From assembly GCA_958431155.1 (NCBI GenBank), contig OY288106.1:567937-631936 (forward strand): a stretch of DNA of 64,000 bases, in the 5' to 3' direction. The position numbers and the translations under genes are program-made. The DNA is from an uncultured candidatus Porisulfidus sp. (GTDB lineage Bacteria; Pseudomonadota; Gammaproteobacteria; Poriferisulfidales; Poriferisulfidaceae). Shown here piece after piece: positions 9,326 through 18,939 of this stretch. A model generated the notes under the pieces. That model was not told where the DNA came from and did no database searches. It worked only from the letters and a program-made list of their open reading frames with translations. Within the stretch, counting starts at the first letter, position 1. Each line of letters opens with the position of its first letter.

Positions 9326-9406
9326 ATGATCGGCAACCTCGTATCGATGGTTGTGTTTTGGGCGATATACGCATTGCTCGCGTGGTGCATCGTCAACTTC
9401 GTCTAA
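9326..9406 (+). CDS. Small membrane peptide, 26 residues, unknown function
   Basis: ATG 9326 to TAA 9404-9406 encodes MIGNLVSMVVFWAIYALLAW then CIVNFV, essentially one hydrophobic transmembrane helix. It is preceded by a strong ribosome site (GGAGGAACAAAG before the ATG), which is the main reason to believe it is translated. It sits in the ilvC-pssA gap behind a possible extended -10 promoter. I do not recognise a family. Single-helix peptides of this size often attach to membrane enzymes or transporters; that is inference only. Too short for standard gene callers. Confidence 0.55.
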   Translation: MIGNLVSMVVFWAIYALLAWCIVNFV

Positions 9407-9473
9407 GCCAAAGCCAAACGCTTATGTCGCGGCGATTTCCCGCCGCGACGCCATCTCCTCAAACCCCCATCCC

Positions 9474-10238
9474 GTGAAGGGTCCCCGTCGCTATCGCCGC
9501 AGCATCTATTTGCTGCCGAGCCTGTTTACCACGGCGGCGATGTTCGCTGGTTTCTCCGCGGTGATCTTCGCCATCGAACAGCGTTTCGAGCCGGCCGCGT
9601 TGGCGATCTTCGTCGCCATGGTTCTTGATGCGCTGGATGGGCGGGTCGCCCGCCTTACCCACACTGCCAGCGAATTCGGCCTGCATTACGACAGCCTGAG
9701 CGACATGCTCGCGTTCGGGGTGGCGCCGGCACTGGTGATGTACGAGTGGTCCCTGCAGTTCATGCAACCGGTCGGCGGCGAATGGGCCAAGCTCGGCTGG
9801 CTGGGTGCATTTTTCTACATGGCGGCCGTCGGCCTGCGCCTGGCACGCTTCAACACGCATGCCCACTCTCAGGACCGGGCCTTTTTCCGAGGATTGCCGA
9901 GCCCGGCTGCGGCAGGGATCCTGATGGCGGGGATGTGGGTTGCCGACAGCTACGGTTATACCGGCGTTGAACTCAAGGAAGCGGCATTGGCGGCGACCCT
10001 GCTGATTGCCGTCTTGCTGGTTAGCCGGTTCAGCTACTACAGCTTCAAGGAAACCCAGCCTAAATTCCGCGTCGGCCTGGTCACTTGGCTGATTATTCTG
10101 GGGGGGCTGCTGCTGTTTTCGATCAATCCGCCTAACGTATTGCTTCTGCTGTTCGGTGGCTATGCGCTGTCAGGGCCAGTGCTGTATCTGATCCGGTTGA
10201 GGCGCCGGGGTGGGCGCCGGGGCGATATCGAATCCTGA
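9474..10238 (+). CDS. pssA: CDP-diacylglycerol--serine O-phosphatidyltransferase
   Basis: Makes phosphatidylserine, the precursor of phosphatidylethanolamine, at the inner membrane. The CDP-alcohol phosphatidyltransferase signature is complete: DALDGRVARLTHTASEFG followed by LHYDSLSD. About seven hydrophobic segments follow, starting with YLLPSLFTTAAMFAGFSAVI. The GTG at 9474 (KGPRRYRRSIYLLP) matches the family's usual N-terminus. A TTG at 9351 is also in frame but would overlap the 26-residue ORF and add unrelated sequence. ilvC-pssA-leuA proximity is common in proteobacteria, although here leuA is 18 kb away. Confidence 0.9.
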   Translation: MKGPRRYRRSIYLLPSLFTTAAMFAGFSAVIFAIEQRFEPAALAIFVAMVLDALDGRVARLTHTASEFGLHYDSLSDMLAFGVAPALVMYEWSLQFMQPVGGEWAKLGWLGAFFYMAAVGLRLARFNTHAHSQDRAFFRGLPSPAAAGILMAGMWVADSYGYTGVELKEAALAATLLIAVLLVSRFSYYSFKETQPKFRVGLVTWLIILGGLLLFSINPPNVLLLLFGGYALSGPVLYLIRLRRRGGRRGDIES

Positions 10239-10255
10239 CCGGAACGGACTTCCGG
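10239..10255. terminator. Hairpin between convergent pssA and rraA-like genes
   Basis: A perfect six-base stem CCGGAA/TTCCGG with a five-base loop begins immediately after the pssA stop and ends four bases before the rraA-like stop. There is no T-run on either strand, so it is at best a weak bidirectional terminator or an mRNA 3' stabiliser. Confidence 0.35.
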
Positions 10256-10259
10256 ACGA

Positions 10260-10739
10260 TCAGACAAGTGCCCGGGGCGCGACCAGGATGCCGTCCGGGT
10301 CGGCGCAGACCCAGTGGCCGGGCGTAAAGTCGATTCCGGCAAAGCGGACTGGAACATCACGGTCCCCGATTCCCCGCTTCACGCTTTTCAAGGGATTCGT
10401 ATCCAAGGCCTTGACGCCGATCTGAATGGTGGCGATGACTGCGGAGTCGCGGATGCAGCCGTTGACGATGACACCAGCCCAGTGGTGTTCGTGTCCCATG
10501 GCGGCGAGGATGTCGCCAAGCAACGCGCACTGCATGGAAGCGGATCCGTCCACAACCAGGACACGGCCATTTCCTTCCTCTTCCAGCGCTTCCCGGACCT
10601 TGGAGTTGTCATCCTGGCAACTCACCGTGGAAATCGGACCCGCGAATGCAGGGATTCCTCCGTAATCGCGAAACCCCGGTTCAGCAATCTGGACTTCGTC
10701 TGGGTGTTGGTCGGAAATGTCGGCAGTGGCGAGCGTCAT
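10260..10739 (-). CDS. RraA family protein (RNase E regulator / HMG aldolase fold)
   Basis: A 159-residue RraA-fold protein: MTLATADISDQHPDEV at the start, the central GDILAAMGHEHHWAGVIVNG block, then CIRDSAVI with the conserved Arg-Asp pair. RraA inhibits RNase E in E. coli. Close relatives are divalent-metal 4-hydroxy-4-methyl-2-oxoglutarate or oxaloacetate aldolases that use the G(x)20RD motif, which is visible here (GDILA...NGCIRD). Sequence alone does not separate the two roles. It is the last gene of the minus-strand run and converges on pssA. Confidence 0.85.
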   Translation of the reverse strand: MTLATADISDQHPDEVQIAEPGFRDYGGIPAFAGPISTVSCQDDNSKVREALEEEGNGRVLVVDGSASMQCALLGDILAAMGHEHHWAGVIVNGCIRDSAVIATIQIGVKALDTNPLKSVKRGIGDRDVPVRFAGIDFTPGHWVCADPDGILVAPRALV

Positions 10740-10786
10740 GAATTAATCCGGCAGATTTGAGACGGCGCCATTATAGGGGTGGCACG

Positions 10787-11290
10787 TCAGCTCAGTCCGA
10801 TCGCAGACAGTTCTTTCTGTAGCTCCGGCGGGTCCAGGGTTTCCAGCGGCAGAGCCAGCAGAGCCCGGACACGGGCCTCCAGATGGCCTCGGACCTCTCG
10901 AAAACAGGCAAGGGTTTCCTCTTCGTTTCCAGTGAAGGTGAAAGGATCCCGGGTCCCCCAATGCGCCCGGATGACGGAACCGGGAAACCAGGGGCAGGCT
11001 TCGCCTGCTGCGGAGTCGCAGAGGGTCAAGATCGTATTAAAAGGTTGGCCGGCGAACTCGTCCCAGGATTTGCTGTGGGCATCACTTGCATCAATGCCGA
11101 GTTCAGCCAGTACTTTCAGGGCTAGGGGATGGACGACTCCGGCGGGATGACTGCCGGCACTGCATGCGCGGACGCGATCGCGGCCATGGTGGGAGAGAAG
11201 GGCCTCCGCCATGATGCTGCGGCACATGTTTCCCGTACAAATGAACAGGACTGAAAAGGGGGCGGTTTCTGAAGGAGGGTTTTCAGACAT
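10787..11290 (-). CDS. ArsC-like low-molecular-weight tyrosine phosphatase family protein
   Basis: The N-terminal P-loop LFICTGNMCRSIMAEALL carries the CX5R active site of the low-molecular-weight phosphatase/thioredoxin-type arsenate reductase fold. HWGTRDPF near residue 110 provides the WGxxDP general-acid Asp. The middle stretch LTLCDSAAGEACPWFPG holds Cys residues like those of ArsC enzymes that relay a disulfide. The protein is 167 residues, slightly long because of a 10-residue N-terminal tail and an alpha-helical C-terminus. No arsB, arsR or acr3 is nearby, so an arsenate role is unproven and a protein phosphatase role is possible. Confidence 0.82.
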   Translation of the reverse strand: MSENPPSETAPFSVLFICTGNMCRSIMAEALLSHHGRDRVRACSAGSHPAGVVHPLALKVLAELGIDASDAHSKSWDEFAGQPFNTILTLCDSAAGEACPWFPGSVIRAHWGTRDPFTFTGNEEETLACFREVRGHLEARVRALLALPLETLDPPELQKELSAIGLS

Positions 11291-11299
11291 ACCGGAAGG

Positions 11300-12673
11300 T
11301 TAAAATGGAAGTTCTAGCCCAGGGTCCACGGCGAGCATTTGCCTGCGGAACTCGGCCTGGATTCGTTCGATGACATCCCAGGTCGTTCCTTCAAATCGGG
11401 TCACCACGTACGGAGTGGTATTGGATGCTCGTGCCAGCCCGAAACCGTCTTCGAAGTCGGCGCGGACGCCGTCGATCTTGGTCAGGCGTGCTCCGGGGAA
11501 TTCGGCGCAGGCCGAGAATTTCTCGATGAACCGGTGCTGATCCCCGTCGACTTCGAACGGGATGTTGATTTCCGGCGTCACACAGGCCTGCGGCAGGGCG
11601 GCAAAAACCGCACTGGCCGGCTCTTCCTTCTCGGCCAGGATCTGCAGGAGCCGTGCGCCAGCGTAGATTCCGTCGTCGAATCCGTACCAGCGTTCCTGGA
11701 AGAACAGGTGTCCGCTCATCTCGCCCGCCAGGGCGGCCTGGGTCTCCTTCATCTTCGCTTTGATGAACGAGTGCCCGGTCCGCGCCATTACCGGTGCGCC
11801 ACCTGATTCCTCAATGACGCGAGGCAGCAGGCTGGAGCACTTGACGTCGAACACCACGGTGGCGCCCGGTTCGCGATCGAGCACGTCGACGGCGTGGACC
11901 ATCAGCTGGCGATCCGCCCACAGAATCTCTCCTTGGTCATCGACCACGCCGCACCGGTCGCCGTCGCCATCCAGCGCCAGTCCTAAATCCAGCTTGTCTT
12001 CCAGCACTCGGGTCCTCAGGTCTTGCAGATTCTTCGCATCGCTGGGGTTTGGATGGTGGTTCGGGAAATCGCCGTCCACGTCGCAGTACAGCTCCGTCAC
12101 TTCCGCGCCGCAGGCGCGCAGCACTTCGGCGGCGATGGGACCGGCGACGCCGTTGCCGGCATCCAGCGCGATGCGCATGGGGCGGGCCACCTGGATATCG
12201 CTGGCAATCCGCTCGACATAGGCCCTCGACACGTTTTTCTCAAGCCGCTGGCCTCCGCCGGGGCAGGGCAGATCCTGCAACATGCGGGCGCACAGGGCTT
12301 GGATGTCGTCCCCCGCCAGGGTGTGGTCTTGGAAGACCATCTTGAATCCGTTGTATTCGGGAGGGTTGTGGCTCCCGGTCACCATGATGCCGGAACCATG
12401 GCCGAGTTCGTGGGTCGCGAAATACAGGACCGGAGTCGGGACCAGTCCGACGTCATGTGCAGTCACGCCGGCATCAGCAAGCCCCTCGATCAGGGCGGCG
12501 GCCAGGGCATCGCTCGAATGTCGCCCGTCACGCCCGACGGCGACTTCTTGGGCGCCAGGGTATTCGGCGACTACGGTCTGGCCGAGTCTCCGGGCGAACG
12601 CCTCATCCAGTTCACTGCCGGCAATGCCTCGGATGTCGTAGGCTCGAAAAATGTGTTCCGGAATGGCGTTCAT
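11300..12673 (-). CDS. algC: Phosphomannomutase/phosphoglucomutase
   Basis: Interconverts 6- and 1-phosphates of mannose and glucose for exopolysaccharide, LPS and trehalose precursors. The 457-residue protein begins [16 protein letters not shown], as AlgC does. The catalytic phosphoserine loop is [14 protein letters not shown] (about residue 100). The Mg-binding loop [16 protein letters not shown] (about 235), the sugar-binding [13 protein letters not shown] (about 318) and the C-terminal phosphate-binding [15 protein letters not shown] are all present. Its ATG overlaps the dut stop by four bases (ATGA). Downstream of coaBC-dut is the classical gammaproteobacterial position. Confidence 0.95.
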   Translation of the reverse strand: MNAIPEHIFRAYDIRGIAGSELDEAFARRLGQTVVAEYPGAQEVAVGRDGRHSSDALAAALIEGLADAGVTAHDVGLVPTPVLYFATHELGHGSGIMVTGSHNPPEYNGFKMVFQDHTLAGDDIQALCARMLQDLPCPGGGQRLEKNVSRAYVERIASDIQVARPMRIALDAGNGVAGPIAAEVLRACGAEVTELYCDVDGDFPNHHPNPSDAKNLQDLRTRVLEDKLDLGLALDGDGDRCGVVDDQGEILWADRQLMVHAVDVLDREPGATVVFDVKCSSLLPRVIEESGGAPVMARTGHSFIKAKMKETQAALAGEMSGHLFFQERWYGFDDGIYAGARLLQILAEKEEPASAVFAALPQACVTPEINIPFEVDGDQHRFIEKFSACAEFPGARLTKIDGVRADFEDGFGLARASNTTPYVVTRFEGTTWDVIERIQAEFRRQMLAVDPGLELPF

Positions 12674-13125
12674 TGTTTCCCGCTATGTCCAAATCCGCCC
12701 GCACCGCGTGCGCTTTGCGGGAATTCATCGACAATTTTAAAGTCGACTTGTTGCACCGGCACGACAATCAGTTGCGCGATGCGTTCGCCGACCTCGACCG
12801 TGAAAACCTCGTGGCCGCGGTTCCAGCATGAAATCATGATCCCGCCCTGGTAGTCGGAATCGATCAGCCCGACCAGGTTGCCGAGCACGATGCCGTGCTT
12901 GTGGCCAAGCCCGGAACGCGGCAGGATCAGCGCGGCATACCCGGGGTCTTCGATGTGGATGGCGAATCCGGCTGGGATCAGTTCGGACTGACCGGGTTCG
13001 AGCGCCAGAGGTTCTTTGAGGCATGCACGAAGGTCCAGCCCGGCCGAGCCTTCGGTCGCACGGGTCGGAAGCTCGATGGAATCACCGAGCCGTTTATCCA
13101 GAATGCGTAGTTCGACGGGCAGCAT
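12670..13125 (-). CDS. dut: dUTP diphosphatase
   Basis: Trimeric dUTPase that removes dUTP and supplies dUMP for thymidylate synthesis. The five motifs are present over 151 residues: AGLDLRA (1), [10 protein letters not shown] (2), [11 protein letters not shown] with the catalytic Asp (3), [11 protein letters not shown] (4) and GAGGFGHSG (5). The frame is open upstream, but ATG 13125 gives the family start [14 protein letters not shown]. It overlaps the end of coaBC by 32 bases and the start of algC by four, so the genes are translationally coupled. Confidence 0.96.
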   Translation of the reverse strand: MLPVELRILDKRLGDSIELPTRATEGSAGLDLRACLKEPLALEPGQSELIPAGFAIHIEDPGYAALILPRSGLGHKHGIVLGNLVGLIDSDYQGGIMISCWNRGHEVFTVEVGERIAQLIVVPVQQVDFKIVDEFPQSARGAGGFGHSGKQ

Positions 13126-14338
13126 GGAGGAAGTCGACCACCGAAGAGGCGGGGGACAGCCGGGCCGTGATGTGATCGACCAGCTGTCGCGCCAGGGTGT
13201 TCTTGGAGTCGGGACCAAGCCGCGTGACGGAATCGGCGTCCACCACCTCAAGCGTGGTTTCCGCATCTCCAAACCCGTGATTCGGGCCGATTCGGTTGGC
13301 GACCATGAGATCCACATTCTTGGCACGCAGTTTGGCGCGCGCATTCTCTTCCAAATCTTCGGTCTCCGCCGCAAACCCTACAAGATACGGCCGCGATGCC
13401 TGCTGCCCGAGAGTGGCCAGGATGTCGGGAGTGGGCTCCAGTTCCAGGGTCCGCACCTCCTGGGCCTTCTTGGTCTTGCGGTCGGTGGGCGCACAGGGGC
13501 GCCAGTCTGCCACGGCCGCGTTCGCGACCAGCAACTGGCAGTCTTCCGAGCGCTTCAAGGTTTCTTCGAGCATTTCGGCAGCGGTCGTGACGGCCACGCA
13601 GTCGGCGTCCGAGGACGGCGGGATGTCGATCGGTCCGTGGATCAGGGTGACGCGGGCGCCACGCTCCAGTAGTGCGTCGGCGAGCGCGCAGCCCATCCGG
13701 CCGGTGCTGAAATTGCTGATGAAGCGAGCCGGGTCAATGGGCTCCCGGGTCGGTCCTGCAGTGACGATGGCATGGATGCCCTGCAGGGCGCGGTCCGTGC
13801 CGAGATCCTCGATGACTGCACGCAGATATTCCGGGTCGGGCAGGCGGCCCGGGCCGGTTTCTCCGCATGCCTGCTCGCCAACAGCCGGGCTGACCACCTG
13901 AACGCCACGCTCAACCAGGGCATGGACATGCGCCTGGGTCGCAGGGTTCTCCCACATCGCCGTGTTCATGGCCGGGGCAATTACGACCGGAGCGCGCGTA
14001 GCCAGGCACAGGGTCGTAAGCAGATCATCGGCCAGGCCCATTGCAAGCCGGGCCAGACAGTTGGCGGAGGCTGGCGCAATGACCACGGCATCCGCCCATC
14101 GGGCCAGTTCTATGTGGCTCATCGCCATTTCCACCTCGCGGTCGAACAAGGCCGTGCGCACGGGCTTGCGGCTCAATGCCTCGAACGTCATGGCGCCGAC
14201 GAATTGTTCCGCGGCTGGGCTCATCACGACCTGCACCTCGGCTCCGTCCTGAACCAGCAGGCGCACCAGTTCGCAAGCCTTGTAGGCGGCGATGCTGCCG
14301 GTGACGCCGAGCAGGATTTTTCTGTATCTTAGGGTCAT
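13094..14338 (-). CDS. coaBC: Phosphopantothenoylcysteine decarboxylase / phosphopantothenate--cysteine ligase
   Basis: Bifunctional coenzyme A synthesis enzyme of 414 residues. The N-terminal flavoprotein decarboxylase (CoaC) shows [18 protein letters not shown], the substrate-binding [14 protein letters not shown] (PXMNXXMW) and the catalytic-loop G(x)CGETGPGRL. The C-terminal CTP-dependent ligase (CoaB) has [18 protein letters not shown], then FSTGRMG. It overlaps bioF upstream by four bases and dut downstream. Confidence 0.96.
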   Translation of the reverse strand: MTLRYRKILLGVTGSIAAYKACELVRLLVQDGAEVQVVMSPAAEQFVGAMTFEALSRKPVRTALFDREVEMAMSHIELARWADAVVIAPASANCLARLAMGLADDLLTTLCLATRAPVVIAPAMNTAMWENPATQAHVHALVERGVQVVSPAVGEQACGETGPGRLPDPEYLRAVIEDLGTDRALQGIHAIVTAGPTREPIDPARFISNFSTGRMGCALADALLERGARVTLIHGPIDIPPSSDADCVAVTTAAEMLEETLKRSEDCQLLVANAAVADWRPCAPTDRKTKKAQEVRTLELEPTPDILATLGQQASRPYLVGFAAETEDLEENARAKLRAKNVDLMVANRIGPNHGFGDAETTLEVVDADSVTRLGPDSKNTLARQLVDHITARLSPASSVVDFLHAARRTTHSG

Positions 14339-15468
14339 TGCGCCAGTTTAACAGAGGGGCAGGCGGCCAGCGCCCCGCAGAAACGTTCGATTTGCCCGCG
14401 CGTGTGACGCGCTGACAGGGTGATGCGTAACCGGGACGTGTCTTCGGGGACGGTGGGAGGGCGGATGGCGCTCACGGCGAAACCCTGCTCCGACAGGGAC
14501 CGGCTTGCTGCGAGCGCGGATTCGGGATCGCCCAGAATCAAGGGTTGGATGGCCGTGCGCGAAGGCTGCAGCGGCAGTCCTTGCTGATCCGCGCATTGGC
14601 GGAAATAATCGATGTTGTCGCGCAAGCGTGCCTGGTGTTCCGGCTCATCGATCAGCAGTTGCAGGGCCCGGTCGGCGGCAGCCGCAAGCGGCGGGGCCAG
14701 CGCGGTGCTGTAGCCGTAACTGCGGGCGTATTGCAGAAGATGTTCGATCAGGTCGGCAGGTCCGGCGGCGAATCCGCCTTGGGCGCCAAGCGCCTTGCCC
14801 AGAGTTCCCACCAGCAGTGGTACGTCCGCCTGCAAAAGCCCGGCTTCCTCAAGCAGGCCGCCGCCCTGGTTTCCGAGGACCCCGATGCCGTGGGCGTCGT
14901 CGCACATCAATAGGGCATCGCGCGTATGGGCGGCCGCCGCCAGTTCGGCGATTGGCGCAGTGTCTCCATCCATGCTGAAGACGCCATCGGTGAGAACCAG
15001 CCGGGCGTGGTGTTCCTGCAACAGCCTGGCCGCATCGGCCGCGTCGGCATGGCGGTAGCGTAGGCATTTGGCGCGAGACAGGCGAGCGGCATCGAGCAGC
15101 GAGGCGTGGTTCAGACGATCCTCGATCAGGGTGTCGCCGCGCTCGGCCAGTGCCTGCACGGTCCCGAGATTGGTGAGGTAGCCGGCACTGAAAACCAATG
15201 CACGGTCGCGCCCGGTGAAGGTGGCCAGGCGTTCCTCCAGGTGCCGATGGGCTTCGGTGTAGCCGGTGATCAGCGGTGAGGCGCCCGCGCCGGTACCGTA
15301 GAGACTGGCCGCGACAGTCAGCGCTTCACGAACCCGGGGCTCGTGGCTCAGGCCCAGATAGTCGTTGTCGCACCAGATCGACTGCGGGCGGCCATCCAGG
15401 GAACCTTCTCCGCGTAGGATCCGTTGCCGCCGAAGAGTCGCCGGGCGCGGGCGGCGCCAATCCTTCAT
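14335..15468 (-). CDS. bioF: 8-amino-7-oxononanoate synthase
   Basis: PLP enzyme that joins pimeloyl-ACP or pimeloyl-CoA and alanine in biotin synthesis. The 377-residue protein has the alpha-oxoamine synthase features CDNDYLGLS near residue 35, GTGAGASPLITGYTEAHRHLE, the cofactor-contacting CDDAHGIGVLG and the Schiff-base lysine in LVGTLGKALGAQGGF. ATG 15468 is chosen because upstream codons, although open, code for sequence unlike the family and run into bioB. It lies eight bases after the bioB stop. bioA, bioD, bioC and bioH are not in the window. Confidence 0.93.
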   Translation of the reverse strand: MKDWRRPRPATLRRQRILRGEGSLDGRPQSIWCDNDYLGLSHEPRVREALTVAASLYGTGAGASPLITGYTEAHRHLEERLATFTGRDRALVFSAGYLTNLGTVQALAERGDTLIEDRLNHASLLDAARLSRAKCLRYRHADAADAARLLQEHHARLVLTDGVFSMDGDTAPIAELAAAAHTRDALLMCDDAHGIGVLGNQGGGLLEEAGLLQADVPLLVGTLGKALGAQGGFAAGPADLIEHLLQYARSYGYSTALAPPLAAAADRALQLLIDEPEHQARLRDNIDYFRQCADQQGLPLQPSRTAIQPLILGDPESALAASRSLSEQGFAVSAIRPPTVPEDTSRLRITLSARHTRGQIERFCGALAACPSVKLAQ

Positions 15469-15476
15469 GGGAGGGC

Positions 15477-16445
15477 TCAGGAAGCCGGGGAGGAGTTGGG
15501 TTGTGCGGTCAGGCCCAGGCGGGAAAACAGCGCCTGATCGCGGGCGGTGTCGGGGTTGGGCGTGGTCAGCAGGGTTTCGCCGTAGAAGATGGAGTTGGCG
15601 CCAGCCACGAAGCACAGTGCCTGCAGCTCATCGGTCATGTCTTCGCGGCCTGCGGAGAGGCGGACCATGGAATAGGGCATGGTGATTCGTGCCGCCGCGA
15701 TGGTGCGTACGAACTCGAGCGGGTCCAGCGCCTCTGTCTCGCCCAGCGGGGTGCCGGGAACCCGGATCAGGAGGTTGATCGGAACCGATTCCGGATGCGG
15801 GTCCTGGGTCGCGAGCTGAACCAGCAGGCCAGCGCGGTCCTGCCGCGATTCGCCCATCCCGAGGATGCCGCCACAGCACACCCGGATGCCGGCGTCTCGG
15901 ACATGCTGCAAGGTTTCCAGTCGATCCCGGTAGGTCCGGGTGGTGATGATCTCGCCGTAGAACTCCGGCGACGTGTCCAGGTTGTGGTTGTAGTAGTCCA
16001 GGCCGCAGTCTGCGAGTCGTTCTGCCTGTTCGGAACTCAGCATTCCCAACGTCACGCAGGTCTCGAGTCCCTGTTCGCGAACCACCTCGATCATCTGCAC
16101 CACGCCGTCCAGGTCGCGGTCGGTCGGTGCGCGCCAGGCCGCCCCCATGCAGAACCGAGTCGCGCCGCTTTCTACTGCGTGGCGGGCGGCTTCCCGAACC
16201 GCATCCAGGTCCAGCAGCTTCTCGCGGTCCAATCCGGTCTGGTAATGCGCGCTCTGCGGGCAATAGGCGCAGTCTTCCGGGCACCCCCCGGTCTTGATCG
16301 ACAGCAGGGTGCTGACCTGCACCTGATTGGGGTCGTGGCAGGCGCGATGGATGGTTTGCGCCTGATGGATCAGATCGCTGAACGGGCGGTTCAGAAGATC
16401 ATGGACTTCGGCGAGAGTCCAGTCGTGGCGGGCGGTGTGGGACAT
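15477..16445 (-). CDS. bioB: Biotin synthase (radical SAM)
   Basis: Inserts sulfur into dethiobiotin. The radical-SAM cysteines are in [16 protein letters not shown] (Cys55, 59 and 62), which bind the 4Fe-4S cluster. Further marks are [16 protein letters not shown], a Cys pair in [13 protein letters not shown], and the [19 protein letters not shown] block, whose RLSAGR Arg contacts the 2Fe-2S cluster. The 322-residue length is typical. The start at 16445 gives [19 protein letters not shown], as in relatives; the frame is open upstream into ubiA in another phase, which is not coding. Confidence 0.96.
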   Translation of the reverse strand: MSHTARHDWTLAEVHDLLNRPFSDLIHQAQTIHRACHDPNQVQVSTLLSIKTGGCPEDCAYCPQSAHYQTGLDREKLLDLDAVREAARHAVESGATRFCMGAAWRAPTDRDLDGVVQMIEVVREQGLETCVTLGMLSSEQAERLADCGLDYYNHNLDTSPEFYGEIITTRTYRDRLETLQHVRDAGIRVCCGGILGMGESRQDRAGLLVQLATQDPHPESVPINLLIRVPGTPLGETEALDPLEFVRTIAAARITMPYSMVRLSAGREDMTDELQALCFVAGANSIFYGETLLTTPNPDTARDQALFSRLGLTAQPNSSPAS

Positions 16446-16513
16446 GCGGTCGATTGGTGCCTGCGGTTCACCATTATAAGAGGCGGTATTCGGGCGACTG
16501 CTCCACCGGAATT

Positions 16514-17401
16514 TCAGAGGTCGGTCGTGGCCAGGACGATGCCTGCCCAGACCGCTGCCCCGACCCAGACATTGTTGTTGAAGGCCCAGAAACAGGCTTC
16601 CGGGTTCCGGCCGCGAATCCGCCACATCTGGTTCGCGATCAGCGCGAGGGCTGCCGCCAGTCCTCCGTAGTAGACGAAGGGCAGGGAGAGCCGAATTCCG
16701 ACCAGCAGCAGCGCCAGCAGGGACAGCCCCTGCAGCAGCCCCACCATGAAGATGTCGGCGGAGCCGAACAGGATGGCGGTGGATCGATTGCCGGCCGCTA
16801 GGTCTTCCTCCCGGTCCGCCATCGCGTACAGCGTGTCGTAGGCGACGACCCACAGCACGGTGGCGATAAACGCGAGCCAGCCCCAAGCCTCGGGCCAGCC
16901 TCCGGTGTACGCGCTGATGGCCATCGGCACGGCCCAGGCGAAGCTCAGGCCGAGATGCAGCTGCGGCAGGTGATGCCAGCGCTTGGCGAACGGGTAGGTG
17001 GCGGCCAGCAGCGCGGCCGGCACGGCCAGCGCCAGGGTCAGCGGGGGCAGCATCAGGGCCAGCCCCAGCGCGCCGACGAGCAGGGCGGCGGTGACCCACA
17101 GCGCCTCGCGCGGTGGAATCTCCCTTTGCGCCAGTGGGCGGTTGCGGGTCCGATCGACCTGCCGGTCCAGATCCCGGTCCGCATAGTCGTTAATGGCGCA
17201 CCCGGCCGAACGCATCAGGATCACCCCCGCAATGAAGATCAGCAGCAGGCGGGTCGCGGGGAGGCCGCCGGAGACCAGCCACAGGCTCCACAAGGTCGGC
17301 CACAGCAGCAGCCAGATGCCGACCGGGCGGTCCAGGCGGACCAGCCGGGCGTAGATTTCGAGCCGGGTTTGGAGAGCGGAAAAGGACCGGGGAGGAGACA
17401 T
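16514..17401 (-). CDS. ubiA: 4-hydroxybenzoate polyprenyltransferase
   Basis: Integral membrane prenyltransferase that attaches the polyprenyl tail to 4-hydroxybenzoate in ubiquinone synthesis. The first Asp-rich motif is [20 protein letters not shown] (about residues 70-89) and the second is [14 protein letters not shown] (about 190). About eight hydrophobic segments are seen in 295 residues. No ubiC is adjacent. It is divergent from guaB and is the first gene of the minus-strand run; bioB follows after a 68-base gap. Confidence 0.94.
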   Translation of the reverse strand: MSPPRSFSALQTRLEIYARLVRLDRPVGIWLLLWPTLWSLWLVSGGLPATRLLLIFIAGVILMRSAGCAINDYADRDLDRQVDRTRNRPLAQREIPPREALWVTAALLVGALGLALMLPPLTLALAVPAALLAATYPFAKRWHHLPQLHLGLSFAWAVPMAISAYTGGWPEAWGWLAFIATVLWVVAYDTLYAMADREEDLAAGNRSTAILFGSADIFMVGLLQGLSLLALLLVGIRLSLPFVYYGGLAAALALIANQMWRIRGRNPEACFWAFNNNVWVGAAVWAGIVLATTDL

Positions 17402-17406
17402 TAATT

Positions 17407-17435
17407 TTGAATTTTTAAGGTCGATAGATTATGAT
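17407..17435 (+). promoter_or_regulatory. guaB promoter (sigma70-like)
   Basis: TTGAAT (17407-17412), a 17-base spacer and TATGAT (17430-17435) match a sigma70 promoter. An ATG at 17431 that extends the guaB frame lies inside this -10 box, so it cannot be the used start if this promoter is active. That favours the guaB start at 17470. Confidence 0.6.
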
Positions 17436-17469
17436 AGTGTATGGACATTTCAGATATCTCCGAAGCCTG

Positions 17470-18936
17470 ATGGCCGCCTCGATCGAAGAAGCGCTGACAT
17501 TTGATGATGTGCTTCTGGTGCCCGGCCACTCAGAAGTTTTGCCGCGGGACGTCGAGCTGACGGCGCGGCTGACCCCGAACATCGAACTCCGTATTCCTTT
17601 CATTTCGGCCGCCATGGACACGGTGACCGAGGCGGACCTCGCCATCGCGATGGCCCAGGAAGGCGGGTTGGGCGTGGTGCACAAGAATCAGGGCTTGACC
17701 GAGCAGGCCGAACAGGTGCGGCGAGTCAAGAAATTCGAAAGTGGCGTGATTCGCGAGCCGTTGACGATTCACTCGGGTGCCAGCGTAGGCGAGGTGATGG
17801 AGTTGACCCGCGCACACAACATCTCCGGCGTGCCGGTAGTGGACGGCGAGGACTTGGTCGGAATCGTCACGCATCGCGACCTGCGTTTCGAGACGCACCT
17901 CGATGAACCGGTGAGCACCATCATGACGCCGAAGGAACGGCTGGTCACGGCACCGGAGGGGACCAGCCTCGAGGTCGTCCAGGAGCTGTTGCGCGAGAAC
18001 CGCATTGAAAAGCTCCTGATCGTTGACCCGGACTTCCACCTGCGCGGGATGGTGACCGTCAAGGACATTCAGAAGTCGACCGACTATCCAAATTCCTGCA
18101 AGGACGAGCACGGCCGGCTGCGGGTCGGCGGTGCGGTGGGCGCGGAGACGGGAGGCATGCAACGCGTGGAGGCGCTGGTCGAGGCCGGTGCGGACGTGGT
18201 GACGCTGGACAGCGCGCACGGACACGCGGAAGGGGTGCTGCAGCGGGTGCGGGAGATCCGTGGCGTCCACCCGAACCTGGAACTGATCGCGGGCAACGTC
18301 GCGACCAAGGAGGGCGCTTTGGCGCTGGCGGATGCCGGAGCGAGCGCAGTCAAAGTCGGGGTGGGACCCGGCTCGATCTGCACCACGCGGGTGGTGGCCG
18401 GGGTCGGGGTGCCCCAGATCACCGCCATCGGCGAGGCCTGTGCGGTTCTGCGGGACCGTGGGATTCCCGTGATCGCGGACGGCGGCATCCGCTATTCGGG
18501 CGATGCGGTCAAGGCGCTGGCGGCCGGAGCCTCGACCGTGATGGTCGGCAGCCTGCTCGCCGGCACGAGCGAGGCGCCCGGCGAGGTAGAGCTCTATCAG
18601 GGCCGGTCGTACAAGCTCTACCGCGGCATGGGTTCGCTCGGCGCCATGCAGCACGGTTCCCGGGAGCGATACTTCCAGGGCGAGGAGCGGGAAGCCTCGA
18701 AACTGGTGCCGGAAGGAATCGAGGGACGGGTTCCCTACAAGGGGCCGCTGTCCGGCGTGCTCCACCAACTGATTGGCGGCGTGCGCTCCGGAATGGGCTA
18801 CGTGGGCGCCCGCACCCTGGACGAATTGCACAGTCGCGCCCGGCTGATCCGGGTGACTCTCGCGGGCCTGCGGGAAAGCCACGCGCACGACGTGCTGATC
18901 ACCAAAGAGGCACCCAACTATCGGACCGAGATCTAA
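17470..18936 (+). CDS. guaB: Inosine-5'-monophosphate dehydrogenase
   Basis: NAD-dependent oxidation of IMP to XMP, the first committed step to GMP. The 488-residue length equals the usual bacterial enzyme. Domains: N-terminal barrel part [14 protein letters not shown], two CBS domains at about 90-200 ([20 protein letters not shown]), then the barrel with the active-site loop [16 protein letters not shown] (catalytic Cys) and the flap [16 protein letters not shown]. Start 17470 is preferred over ATG 17431 for the promoter reason given separately. guaA follows after three bases. Confidence 0.96.
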   Translation: MAASIEEALTFDDVLLVPGHSEVLPRDVELTARLTPNIELRIPFISAAMDTVTEADLAIAMAQEGGLGVVHKNQGLTEQAEQVRRVKKFESGVIREPLTIHSGASVGEVMELTRAHNISGVPVVDGEDLVGIVTHRDLRFETHLDEPVSTIMTPKERLVTAPEGTSLEVVQELLRENRIEKLLIVDPDFHLRGMVTVKDIQKSTDYPNSCKDEHGRLRVGGAVGAETGGMQRVEALVEAGADVVTLDSAHGHAEGVLQRVREIRGVHPNLELIAGNVATKEGALALADAGASAVKVGVGPGSICTTRVVAGVGVPQITAIGEACAVLRDRGIPVIADGGIRYSGDAVKALAAGASTVMVGSLLAGTSEAPGEVELYQGRSYKLYRGMGSLGAMQHGSRERYFQGEEREASKLVPEGIEGRVPYKGPLSGVLHQLIGGVRSGMGYVGARTLDELHSRARLIRVTLAGLRESHAHDVLITKEAPNYRTEI

Positions 18937-18939
18937 TCG

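Noticed and set aside
15276-16670. A 464-codon plus-strand frame opposite bioF-bioB
   Set aside because: No recognisable domain, and it crosses two well-supported genes on the minus strand.
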